A stretch of DNA of 64,000 nucleotides, taken from contig NZ_NOZR01000013.1 in the NCBI RefSeq assembly GCF_002250655.1, forward strand, positions 1 to 64,000, given 5' to 3'. Positions 56,907 to 64,000 of this stretch are shown here, one piece after another; positions within the stretch are counted from its first letter, which is position 1; each line of letters starts with the position of its first letter. The DNA is from Mycolicibacterium sphagni. Lineage in GTDB: Bacteria; Actinomycetota; Actinomycetes; Mycobacteriales; Mycobacteriaceae. Under the pieces are notes generated by a model. That model saw only the letters and a program-made list of their open reading frames with translations. It had not been told where the DNA came from and made no database searches. Position numbers and translations under genes: made by a program.

Positions 56907-58418
56907 TCAGATCATGTACTCGAGCTGCAGCTGACTCTCTTGCTCGGCGCGCGCGCCCCCCAGCACCGTCTCGGCGACGCGGCGGGCCTGAACGCGTAAT
57001 TCCGGTACGGCGATGGTTTCCCAATACGTACCCCGCAGCAGTGGTCCCAACGCGAGCAGCCACGGCGATCGGTCGCCCGAACTCGTCACCGCCGTGTGAT
57101 CGCTGTCGATGCGCACACCCATGTCGATGGAGTCCGGGGCGATTGCGCCGCGCCGCAGCAGGTTCTGCAGCAAGGCTGAGCGAGTCTCCGTGAACTTCGT
57201 CGCCGGCCCGGTGGCGTTGATCACCAGGTCGCCATGCACTGACTGACCGTCGGCCAGCTCGATGCGAATCTGCCCGGCAGACGGCTCGAGCTTGACGATC
57301 GAACCGGTGTGCACCCGAAGCTGGCCGGTGAGTTGGGAACTGGTGATCTGCGCGTGGATATCGGGGGCGATACGGTGCCGGAACACATTCCAGCGAGCCG
57401 CATGTTCACGCGCGAACGTCAGGCGCTCGTCGTGGCTGAACCCGGACCAGATCCGCTGCGTATACGGCCGCAGTTTGTCGACGATGATCGCGGGATTGGC
57501 GTTGCGCTCGTGCAGGATTGCGCAGTGTTCCTCGACCAGTGCCAGTAGCCGCTCGAGTCCCAGGGCGCCGAGGTCGACGTCCGGCGGCGGAAACTCCGGG
57601 TACTCGATCCCGCGGAAATGTGCGTGCGGGAACCAACCGTGCCGGGATATCGCATGAATGGTGCCCAACCACCCCAAGGCCCGCAAAGTGATGATCGCGT
57701 CGACCGTTGAGAGTCCGGTGCCGAGCAGGACCACGCTCCCGTCGTGTTCCGGACGGCGTTGCTCCCAGGCCTGCCACGGATTTGCCACCCACGCCGGGTG
57801 ATCGGCCAGTTGCTCTACTCCTGGCAGCGGTGCGGGTGGTTCGTTGCCGGTGGCGAGTACCACGCGGTCGGCATCGATAGCCGTCCCGTCTGCCAGTCGG
57901 ACACGGCACCCCGCCTCTGCAGGCTCGATATCGACCGCCTCGCCGCTGACCAACTCCGATGTGGCGTAAGCCCCTTCGCCTGGGCTCTGCAGATGGTGTT
58001 GTGCGATGGAACGCAGATAGTCGCCGTAGATCTGACGGGCGACGAAGCGCTCCCGCAATTCGATGTCTGGAGTCAGCTCGAATTCTGAACGGGTGCGGAG
58101 CCAATCCAGGAAATGGTTGGGCTCGTGAGGAAATGCCGACATGTTCCGCGCGGCCACGTTGAGCAGATACCCCGGCCTTCGCAGGCCGTAGGCGACTCCG
58201 CGCCCGACCGGTCCTTGGTCGTTGACCACGCAGACGTGCAGCGGCTGCTCGGTGAGCCTGGCGATGTTGACGGCCGTCATCGTGCCGCTGAAGCCGCCGC
58301 CGACGACGACGATGCGGGCCGAGCGCGACCGGCGCGTTGACGAATGCAGGGATCCCCGTGTCGACACCGGGTGATGATAGGCGGATCGGGGCGAGGCTGA
58401 GTCGAAGGGCAAGGTCAC
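56907..58418 (-). CDS. FAD/NAD(P)-binding oxidoreductase
   Basis: A 503-residue protein of the FAD-NAD(P)-binding type. The first dinucleotide fold is RIVVVGGGFSGTMTAVNIA, at about 35-53. GVAYGLRRPGYLLNVAARNM is the family signature. The second nucleotide motif is VVLLGTGLSTVDAIITL. Relatives sit in organosulfur clusters and may supply electrons or oxidise a sulfur compound. Its exact role is unknown. The GTG start overlaps the stop of the 58-residue gene (GTGA). It is 22 bp upstream of the MBL-rhodanese gene. Confidence 0.85.
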   Translation of the reverse strand: MTLPFDSASPRSAYHHPVSTRGSLHSSTRRSRSARIVVVGGGFSGTMTAVNIARLTEQPLHVCVVNDQGPVGRGVAYGLRRPGYLLNVAARNMSAFPHEPNHFLDWLRTRSEFELTPDIELRERFVARQIYGDYLRSIAQHHLQSPGEGAYATSELVSGEAVDIEPAEAGCRVRLADGTAIDADRVVLATGNEPPAPLPGVEQLADHPAWVANPWQAWEQRRPEHDGSVVLLGTGLSTVDAIITLRALGWLGTIHAISRHGWFPHAHFRGIEYPEFPPPDVDLGALGLERLLALVEEHCAILHERNANPAIIVDKLRPYTQRIWSGFSHDERLTFAREHAARWNVFRHRIAPDIHAQITSSQLTGQLRVHTGSIVKLEPSAGQIRIELADGQSVHGDLVINATGPATKFTETRSALLQNLLRRGAIAPDSIDMGVRIDSDHTAVTSSGDRSPWLLALGPLLRGTYWETIAVPELRVQARRVAETVLGGARAEQESQLQLEYMI

Positions 58419-58591
58419 GTGCCGTTCGCGCGGACGCTCTCCAGGTGGGCAACGATCCGCGAGACATCGCCGGCAGGCGTGCGGTTATAGGGCAGCTTCG
58501 ACAGTGCCGTGCCCATCGCGCAGGTATTGCTCACAGCCGCATACGTCAGACCCGCGCCGATACCTGCGGCCAAGGACCGACTTATATTCAC
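58415..58591 (-). CDS. 58-residue protein coupled between DUF1684 and FAD protein genes
   Basis: It starts MNISRSLAAGIGAGLTYAAV, a weakly hydrophobic helix, then NTCAMGTALSKLPYNRTPAG and a short helical end. The CAMGTALSKLPYNR part recalls small YgaP/DUF2892-type proteins often found beside rhodaneses, though I am not sure of that. The single Cys could carry sulfur. GTG 58591 overlaps the DUF1684 stop (GTGA), and its TGA overlaps the FAD gene GTG (GTGA). This double coupling supports a real gene. Confidence 0.6.
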   Translation of the reverse strand: MNISRSLAAGIGAGLTYAAVSNTCAMGTALSKLPYNRTPAGDVSRIVAHLESVRANGT

Positions 58592-59355
58592 CTCGGGTTT
58601 TTCTCCCCGGCCTCGACGGCAACGGGCAACCGGTTCTCTGCGGGCGCGACCGGGCAGGTCGCGTAATCGGTGAACGCGCAGGGCAGGTTCGACGCCCGGT
58701 TGAAGTCGAGGATCACCGCGCCGTCGGCATCAGGTTCGTCGACACCGAGCCCCCTGGCGGCCGGATACGTCGACACACCGCTCGTCGCGTCGGTGAAAAG
58801 CACGTGGAGGCTGCCATCCGGGCGGCCGAATGCGACCAGACGCAAAGCCGTGCCGGCCAGTTCGAAATCGATGACGCCGACCGCGGTGTGGTGGTGTTCG
58901 AGCCCCTCGACGACGGCCCCCGTAGTGACGACCGACGGCTCCGGATGTGGGGTGAACCTGCCCGGGACGCGCCACCGTTGGTTCGGTGCATAGGCGGGGA
59001 TGCCCTGATATGTCTTCAGGTGGGGGGACTCCGGGTCGTGGACTCGCAGTGCGACCGACCCCGTTCGGCGAATGACTTCGATACGCCGATCTCCGGCGTC
59101 GACGAGGAGTCCCGGCGCACCTTCGACCGGTTGCAGCCTCTCCGTCCCGTCAAGGCCTTCGACGTAGACGGCGTCGGCGTCGGCCCTCCAGCGGCCGGGA
59201 AGGTCGGCGACCGAGGCGAATTCGTCGGTGAGCCAATACAAACCGGTCAGACTGACCCAGCCGAGCGGATCGCCGTAGTACTGCTCTCGTTCGCGGTGCC
59301 AGTCATGCCACGCGTCCTCGAACGTCGCGGGTGTGGTGTCTTCAGCTGTCGTCAT
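58588..59355 (-). CDS. DUF1684 domain protein
   Basis: A 255-residue cytosolic protein of the DUF1684 family. Conserved parts are WHREREQYYGDPLGWVSLTG, YQGIPAYAPNQRWRVPGRF and DFNRASNLPCAFTDYATCPV, the last with two Cys. These proteins are split-barrel-like and unstudied as far as I know. GGGAG lies 4 nt before ATG 59355. It follows the ANTAR gene by 22 bp and overlaps the 58-residue gene. Confidence 0.88.
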   Translation of the reverse strand: MTTAEDTTPATFEDAWHDWHREREQYYGDPLGWVSLTGLYWLTDEFASVADLPGRWRADADAVYVEGLDGTERLQPVEGAPGLLVDAGDRRIEVIRRTGSVALRVHDPESPHLKTYQGIPAYAPNQRWRVPGRFTPHPEPSVVTTGAVVEGLEHHHTAVGVIDFELAGTALRLVAFGRPDGSLHVLFTDATSGVSTYPAARGLGVDEPDADGAVILDFNRASNLPCAFTDYATCPVAPAENRLPVAVEAGEKNPR

Positions 59356-59377
59356 GGCGCTCCCATCCCTGTCGAGA

Positions 59378-59707
59378 TTAGCGCGCGGCGACGGTGACCG
59401 TCCGCGTCGCGAGCAGGTCTGCCCAGGCGTCGAACGCCTCTGATTCGAAGGGAACTGAGTCGCCGGGAGATCCGGCGATCGCCACCAGCGCCCGCGCGAT
59501 GCTGCCCAGGCCGATCCCGGTCCGCTGGACCACCGCGACGAGTTCGGTGAACGCCTCGCGCTCCGAGCATCCGCGCAGGCCCACCAGGATTCCGGTGGCC
59601 AGATCGATCACCCGGCGGGACGTGTCGACAGTGTGATAACTCATGTGAATCATGCTCTGCACGAGCGCGACCTCGAACAAGACATCGGTGCAGCGTGATT
59701 GCTTCAC
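59378..59707 (-). CDS. ANTAR domain RNA-binding antiterminator-type protein
   Basis: A small protein whose core RRVIDLATGILVGLRGCSER, continuing EAFTELVAVVQRTG, is an ANTAR domain (three-helix RNA-binding antiterminator module). The usual GAF or receiver sensor domain is missing. The GTG at 59707 gives 109 residues. An ATG at 59644 gives 88 and starts just before the domain, and neither has a clear ribosome site. It is the first gene of the run that encodes DUF1684, the 58-residue, FAD and MBL-rhodanese proteins. ANTAR proteins bind paired hexaloop hairpins and block termination, but no such hairpin is evident in the 22-bp spacer. Confidence 0.65.
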   Translation of the reverse strand: MKQSRCTDVLFEVALVQSMIHMSYHTVDTSRRVIDLATGILVGLRGCSEREAFTELVAVVQRTGIGLGSIARALVAIAGSPGDSVPFESEAFDAWADLLATRTVTVAAR

Positions 59708-59711
59708 ACCC

Positions 59712-59728
59712 GTTCAGTTCTGGTGAAC
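59712..59728. promoter_or_regulatory. LysR-type inverted repeat between ANTAR and 2OG-oxygenase genes
   Basis: GTTCA-N7-TGAAC is a perfect dyad and contains the T-N11-A core of LysR operators. It lies 41 nt before the 2OG-oxygenase start and just upstream of the divergent ANTAR gene. A LysR gene lies 1.1 kb away. Confidence 0.55.
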
Positions 59729-59756
59729 GCCCGTGGCGTGCGGCACCGTGCTGCCC

Positions 59757-59762
59757 CACAAT
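59757..59762 (+). promoter_or_regulatory. -10 hexamer of 2OG-oxygenase gene
   Basis: CACAAT lies 7 nt before GTG 59770, which it supports over the ATG at 59761 that falls inside the hexamer. Confidence 0.45.
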
Positions 59763-59769
59763 GGGTCTC

Positions 59770-60762
59770 GTGTTGCCCGTACTCGACTTGGCCGACGCGG
59801 ACCGAGACCCAGCCGGGTTCCGTTCGCGCCTGCGCGAGGCCGCCCACGATATCGGGTTCTTCTACCTGGTGGGTCACGGGGTGCCGGACGTTCAGATCGA
59901 CGAGGTGCTGAGGCTGGCACGGTCGTTCTTCGCACTGCCGCTGACCGCGAAGAACGAGATCAGTCAGCTGAAAAGTCCGCAGTTTCGCGGCTACTCCCGC
60001 CTCGGTGGTGAACTGACCAACGGCAAAGTGGACTGGCGCGAGCAGATCGACATCGGACCGCAGCGTCCCATCATCGAGGGGGCGACCGGGTACTGGCGCC
60101 TGCAGGGACCCAACTTGTGGCCGAGTTCCCCCGCTGGCTTCCGCGCGGCGTTCGAACGCTGGCACGCCAACCTGTCGCAGGTGGGGCTGCGGCTGCTGAG
60201 GCACTGGGCGGTCTCTCTCGGTGCCGCCGAGGACACTTTCGATCCCGCGTTCGCCGACAAGCCCGCGACGCTGATCAAGGTGGTCCGTTACCCGGGGCGT
60301 GACGACTACGTGCAAGGCGTTGGCGCCCACAAGGATTCCGGCGTGTTGACGCTGCTGTTGCTCGAACAGGGCTCGACCGGGCTGCAGGTGGAGCTGGCCG
60401 ACGGACAGTGGCTCGACGTCCCGCCGCTGGCGGGCGCGTTCGTCGTCAACATCGGTGAATTGTTCGAGGTGGCCACCGGTGGCTATCTGCGCGCCACCCA
60501 GCATCGGGTGCTGGCCCCGCGGCCCGGTACCGACCGGGTGTCCATCCCGTACTTCGTCAATCCGGCTCTGGACGCCACGATCCCGATTATCGATCTGCCG
60601 CCCGACCTGGCTGCCCGCTCGCGCGGGGTAGAGGCCGACCCCAACAACCCGATCTTCAACACCTACGGCGAGAACGCCTGGAAGTCACGCACGCGTGCCC
60701 ATCCCGATGTCGCCGAGTTGCATCACGGCATCAAACCGGCGGGCGCCGCGTCCGCGTATTGA
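59770..60762 (+). CDS. 2-oxoglutarate/Fe(II) oxygenase, isopenicillin N synthase family
   Basis: A 330-residue mononuclear iron oxygenase. The N-terminal DIOX_N part is LPVLDLADADRDPAGFRSRL. GFFYLVGHGVPDVQIDEVL is the family signature. The metal triad is HKD in GAHKDSGVLTLLL and His in RATQHRVLAPR, with the 2-oxoglutarate Arg in TDRVSIPYF. Such enzymes hydroxylate or cleave small molecules, for example alkyl sulfates or sulfonates (TauD belongs to another branch). The GTG start fits the -10 position. The LysR and SfnB-like genes follow on the same strand. Confidence 0.9.
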   Translation: MLPVLDLADADRDPAGFRSRLREAAHDIGFFYLVGHGVPDVQIDEVLRLARSFFALPLTAKNEISQLKSPQFRGYSRLGGELTNGKVDWREQIDIGPQRPIIEGATGYWRLQGPNLWPSSPAGFRAAFERWHANLSQVGLRLLRHWAVSLGAAEDTFDPAFADKPATLIKVVRYPGRDDYVQGVGAHKDSGVLTLLLLEQGSTGLQVELADGQWLDVPPLAGAFVVNIGELFEVATGGYLRATQHRVLAPRPGTDRVSIPYFVNPALDATIPIIDLPPDLAARSRGVEADPNNPIFNTYGENAWKSRTRAHPDVAELHHGIKPAGAASAY

Positions 60763-60822
60763 TTACTTTCGCCCTGATCACAACCATGGGCAGCGCGGTC
60801 GGCTGCACGTAATTTCAACAGG

Positions 60823-61776
60823 GTGTTCGATGTGCGACGGCTGCGGGTGCTGCAGGAGGTCGCGCGGTGCGGGTCGCTCAGTGGTGCGGCCGCAACGCTG
60901 AACTACACGACCTCGGCTGTCTCCCAACAGATCACCGCACTCGAGCGTGACGTCGGCGTCGCTGTTCTGGTTCGCGGACCGTCAGGGGCTCGCCCGACGC
61001 CGGCCGGAGCGAGACTACTGGAGCACGCCGAGCGGATCCTCGACGCCATCCTCAGCGCCGAGCAGGATCTCCAACGGCTCGCCACCGCAAGCCCCGACGT
61101 CGTCCGGGTGGCGTCGTTCACCAGCGCGGCCGCGGCGATTCTGCCGCCAGCGCTGGCCCGCTTCCGGACCCGGCATCCGCGCACCGAGGTGCAACTCGTC
61201 GAGGCCGATCCCGACGATGGGGTGGCGCTGTTGGCCACTGGCGGCGCCGACGCGGCGATCATCACCGAGGTTCCCGGTGAACGCAGTCAATACGCCGATG
61301 TCGTGGCGGTGCCGGTCTTCGACGACGAGTTCTTCGTCGTGCTGCCCGCCAATCACCGGCTCGCGTCGGCGGTTGAGGTGCCGCTACCCGCATTGGCGGC
61401 CGAGCAGTGGGTCGTCAGCTCGGCCACGGGTACCTGCCCGGATACGAGGGTCTTCCACAATGCTTGTCGCCACGCGGGATTCGCGCCGTCGGTGACATTC
61501 CGGGCTGAGGACTACTCGACGGTCCAGGGCTTGGTGGCGGCCAATCTCGGGGTGTCGCTGGTGCCTTCGCTGGCTGCCGCGGGTGCCCGAACGGATGTCG
61601 CGGTGCGCCGGGTTGCCGGCCGCCGGCCGGTGCGGCGGATCGCCGTGGCGACCGGTGCCGAGCCGGAAGGCGGTTCCGCCCTGGCCGCGTTGGTCGCGCT
61701 CGTGCAGAACGTCGGCTCCCGGCTGACTGCCGACGCCGTGTACAGCGTTCCTGCACGCCCCTTCAGCGTTGCTTGA
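60823..61776 (+). CDS. LysR family transcriptional regulator
   Basis: A 317-residue regulator. The winged helix-turn-helix is LRVLQEVARCGSLSGAAATL, then TTSAVSQQITALERDVG, at about 5-60. A periplasmic-binding-like effector domain follows from about residue 90 (VRVASFTSAAAAILPPALA). GTG 60823 has TAATTT 7 nt upstream (60810-60815) and looks leaderless. Unusually for LysR, the gene is codirectional with its likely targets. A LysR-type dyad lies at 59712. The effector may be a sulfur compound, as for CysB or Cbl, but that is inference. Confidence 0.9.
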   Translation: MFDVRRLRVLQEVARCGSLSGAAATLNYTTSAVSQQITALERDVGVAVLVRGPSGARPTPAGARLLEHAERILDAILSAEQDLQRLATASPDVVRVASFTSAAAAILPPALARFRTRHPRTEVQLVEADPDDGVALLATGGADAAIITEVPGERSQYADVVAVPVFDDEFFVVLPANHRLASAVEVPLPALAAEQWVVSSATGTCPDTRVFHNACRHAGFAPSVTFRAEDYSTVQGLVAANLGVSLVPSLAAAGARTDVAVRRVAGRRPVRRIAVATGAEPEGGSALAALVALVQNVGSRLTADAVYSVPARPFSVA

Positions 61777-61842
61777 CGCCCGCTTGCCAACCCCAAAGAG
61801 CCCCTTACAGTTCGGCGTACACCTTCTCAAGGAGTGAATTGC

Positions 61843-63075
61843 ATGACGACCATCGAAGCCGGTGCCCCGGTGCTGCAGTCGGTTGACCACGCCCTGTCGG
61901 TCGCCGCTGAGATCGCCGCTGAGATCGGCGCCGGCGCCGCGCAGCGAGAACTCGAGGGCGTGCTGCCGACCGAACAGCTGCGCGCTGTTTCGGCGTCGGG
62001 TCTGCTTGGCATCATCGTGCCGGCCGAACACGGCGGCCCCGATCTGCCACTGTCGACGGCGGTCGAGGTGTTGCGGGTTTTGTCGCGGGCGGACTCGGCT
62101 GTCGGCCAGTTGTTGTTGGCTCACTTCGTGCTCAGCGCTGCGATACGTGGACTCGGCCAGAGTGAGCCTGCACCAAGGATTTTCGCCGACGTACTGGCCG
62201 GCGCCCAACTGGGTAACGCCACGGTCGAACGCGGCACCAGGACCTCTGTCGAGCGGCTCACGACCGTGCAGCGAAGGGCCGAGGGCGGCTGGGTGCTCAA
62301 CGGTACGAAGTACTATGCGACGGGCTCGCTCGGAGCGGCGTGGATCGCGGTGGCCGCCCGTATCCCCGGCACCGAACCTGCCCACGGTGCAACGGTGTTC
62401 GTCCGGGCTGGCGAAGCGGGTGTCACGCTGAACTTGGAGAAGTGGTCGTCGTTCGGGCAGCGCGGCACGGCCAGCGGTGAGGTGGTGTTCGACAATGTGG
62501 TGGTCGACGATGCCTTCGTGATCGACGAGGGGCCCGACCCCGATCCGGTCACCGCTGATCCATCAGTCCTGGGCGCCTTCGACCAGGCTCTGCACGCCGC
62601 TGTCGACATCGGCATCGCCAGGGCTGCACTGGAGGACGGCGCGGAGTTCGTCGCCACCAGGAGCAGGCCGTGGTTCGAAGCGGAGGTCGACTCCGCGGCC
62701 GATGAACCGCATGTGGTGCGACGCTTCGGTGAGCTCACCGCCCGGCTGTTCGCTCTCGAAGCCCTGCTGGCCCATGGGGCCCAATTGGTCGACAAGGCCT
62801 TGGCCGCCCCCGACCTGACCCGGGCGGCCGCGGCGGACGCGTCGCTTCAGGTCGCGGCGGCCAAGGCGCTGGCGCAGGAGTTCGCCGTCGAGATCGCCAG
62901 CGGCGTCTTCGAACTCGCAGGCTCCTCGGCCACCGACCGCGGCTTCGCGCTGGACCGGCACTGGCGCAACGTTCGTGTGCATTCCCTGCATGACCCGGCC
63001 CGGTGGAAGTACATCCACCTGGGCAACTTCACCCTGCGCGGCACCTTCCCGCCGCGCCTCGGCCTGCTCTTGTAA
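61843..63075 (+). CDS. SfnB-type flavin monooxygenase
   Basis: 410 residues with an acyl-CoA-dehydrogenase fold, related to the protein at 54.3 kb. It has LGIIVPAEHGGPDLPLSTAV, LNGTKYYATGSLGAAWIAVA, SFGQRGTASGEVVFDNV and LDRHWRNVRVHSLHDPARWK. The HDP sequence near the end is typical of SfnB, a sulfur-acquisition oxidoreductase induced by sulfur limitation. AAGGAG lies 8 nt before ATG 61843. An in-frame GTG at 61834 overlaps that site. The MetE-like gene follows after 24 bp. Confidence 0.9.
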   Translation: MTTIEAGAPVLQSVDHALSVAAEIAAEIGAGAAQRELEGVLPTEQLRAVSASGLLGIIVPAEHGGPDLPLSTAVEVLRVLSRADSAVGQLLLAHFVLSAAIRGLGQSEPAPRIFADVLAGAQLGNATVERGTRTSVERLTTVQRRAEGGWVLNGTKYYATGSLGAAWIAVAARIPGTEPAHGATVFVRAGEAGVTLNLEKWSSFGQRGTASGEVVFDNVVVDDAFVIDEGPDPDPVTADPSVLGAFDQALHAAVDIGIARAALEDGAEFVATRSRPWFEAEVDSAADEPHVVRRFGELTARLFALEALLAHGAQLVDKALAAPDLTRAAAADASLQVAAAKALAQEFAVEIASGVFELAGSSATDRGFALDRHWRNVRVHSLHDPARWKYIHLGNFTLRGTFPPRLGLLL

Positions 63076-63099
63076 ACCCTTGCGATCATTGGAGTTTCG

Positions 63100-64000
63100 A
63101 TGACCACCTTCTATGTGACCGGAAGTATCAACGTCGCGAGCGTTGACGAGGCCTTCCGGCTCGTCGGTTCCCGACTGCAGCCCGGTGTCAGCCGTGTTCC
63201 CGACGGCGAGCCGGGGGACCGGGCCAACTGGGTGTTCACCCAGGCCGACCACTTCCAGAAGAATCCGACACTGGAAGTCGTCGGTGACCGGGTCAGGGCC
63301 CGGCACGGGGTGCCGTTGGAGTTCGGGCCGGTGGACTACCACAGCACCGCCACCGAGTCCTATGCGAAATTCCGCCGTGCCCGCGACGAGGGTGTGCTGG
63401 CGGCGGATTCGCGGTTCCTGGTGTCGATCCCGACTCCGTTCAACGCGGTGAACTCGTTCGTCGAGTTCGCCGACCGTGTGCAGGTGGCATACGCCTATGA
63501 ACAGGCGTTGCGACACAGCGTCGAGGCGATCCAGGACGCCATCTCGCCCGTCGACCTGGCAATCCAATGGGATCTGCCGACCGAGCTCGCGACTGTCGAG
63601 GGCTGGTTCGACAACCCCTACGGCAGCCTGGAACCCATCTTCGCGGCGGCCGGCAGGGTGGGGGACTGGGTCGACCCCGAGGCCGAGCTGACCTTCCATT
63701 TGTGCTACGGGGACTCGAAATTCGGTGCCTCGCCATTCATGGGTGAACCGCCGACCGAGGAGGCCGCCGACCGAGGTGGACGCCACATCCTGCCTCGCGA
63801 CGCCTCGGCGATCGTCGCACTGGCCAACGGTTTGTCACGCCACGTGAATCGACGCATCGATGCGATTCAGGCAGCGACGGTGGCCGCCTGGACCAAACGT
63901 GCGCACTGGCAGCCGTTGGCTGATCTGGCACTGGAGCCCGGCACCGAGGTCTATCTCGGCCTGCTGCACGCCCAGGACGGTGCCGAAGGGGCGACGACGC
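63100..64000 (+). CDS. MetE/UROD-like barrel protein, cut by window end
   Basis: At least 300 residues, open to the last base. It starts MTTFYVTGSINVASVDEAFR, then VSRVPDGEPGDRANWVF and HLCYGDSKFGASP. The pattern fits the cobalamin-independent methionine synthase/uroporphyrinogen decarboxylase barrel superfamily, in a group with no known reaction. The zinc ligands of true MetE are not visible in the part present. GGAG lies 5 nt before ATG 63100. It is directly downstream of the SfnB-like gene, which suggests methyl transfer to or from a sulfur compound. Confidence 0.75.
   Translation, partial: MTTFYVTGSINVASVDEAFRLVGSRLQPGVSRVPDGEPGDRANWVFTQADHFQKNPTLEVVGDRVRARHGVPLEFGPVDYHSTATESYAKFRRARDEGVLAADSRFLVSIPTPFNAVNSFVEFADRVQVAYAYEQALRHSVEAIQDAISPVDLAIQWDLPTELATVEGWFDNPYGSLEPIFAAAGRVGDWVDPEAELTFHLCYGDSKFGASPFMGEPPTEEAADRGGRHILPRDASAIVALANGLSRHVNRRIDAIQAATVAAWTKRAHWQPLADLALEPGTEVYLGLLHAQDGAEGATT

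Noticed and set aside
59761..59769. ATG 59761 as the start of the 2OG-oxygenase gene
   Set aside because: It falls inside the CACAAT hexamer. GTG 59770 has the right leaderless spacing and begins the conserved LPVLDLAD. This is still uncertain.

Overview
The window reads as chromosomal DNA of a fast-growing mycobacterium (Mycolicibacterium type). Base composition is high G+C, starts are often GTG, and several starts sit directly behind a -10 hexamer, as in mycobacterial leaderless mRNAs. From about 0.2 to 48.7 kb, gene content and order follow, with insertions and losses, the M. tuberculosis block Rv2450c to Rv2403c (rpf, Rv2449c, valS, folC, ndk, rne, rplU, rpmA, obg, proB, nadE, proA, nadD, rsfS, gpgP, octT, degV, comEA, comEC, holA, rpsT, Rv2411c to Rv2405, lepA, lppR). 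That comparison is from memory. The first 100 bases are a C/G homopolymer run that is almost certainly a contig-end artefact.

Layout. 0.2-10.8 kb: a resuscitation-promoting factor, an FAD monooxygenase and an S9 peptidase firing from a 22-bp divergent spacer, then the Rv2449c-like reductase, a DUF937 protein, valS, folC, a DUF4233 membrane protein and ndk. 10.8-17.4 kb: RNase E behind a long structured leader, the L21/L27/Obg/ProB group. 17.4-27.6 kb: a sirtuin, a YdcF protein, nadE, an enoyl-CoA hydratase, a PfkB kinase, proA and a MoxR/VWA pair. 27.4-32.3 kb: a secreted PE-PPE-domain esterase, nadD, rsfS and the methylglucose lipopolysaccharide genes gpgP and octT, then degV. 32.3-45.9 kb: YceI, a DapB-like reductase, comEA-comEC-holA, S20, the ATP-grasp/alpha-E/transglutaminase trio, a PepSY membrane protein, RNase Z, an aldo/keto reductase, a CBS protein and a PemK-like protein. 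46.1-48.7 kb: lepA, which has no usual start codon, and an LppR-like lipoprotein.

48.8-64.0 kb departs from that backbone and is dominated by organosulfur-type enzymes. A translationally coupled run holds two DszA/SnaA-type flavin monooxygenases, then an APC permease, a 53-residue protein, a double GNAT acetyltransferase and a DszC/SfnB-type monooxygenase. Facing it is a five-gene operon: ANTAR protein, DUF1684 protein, 58-residue protein, FAD/NAD(P) oxidoreductase, and a persulfide-dioxygenase-like protein with rhodanese domains. A third unit holds a 2-oxoglutarate/Fe(II) oxygenase, a LysR regulator, a second SfnB-type enzyme and a MetE-like protein cut by the window end. Together they suggest import, N-acetylation, S-oxidation and C-S cleavage of a thioether amino acid or similar compound, then persulfide and sulfite handling. 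The substrate is not known.

Regulatory reading. Fifteen starts have TANNNT 6 to 8 nt upstream, a leaderless signature. All nine convergent gene junctions overlap or lie within 12 nt. Crp-type sites (TGTGA-N6-TCACA or close) lie before rpf, between a small gene and nadE, and across the predicted start site of the CBS gene. No tRNA, rRNA, CRISPR array, insertion sequence or prophage gene was seen.
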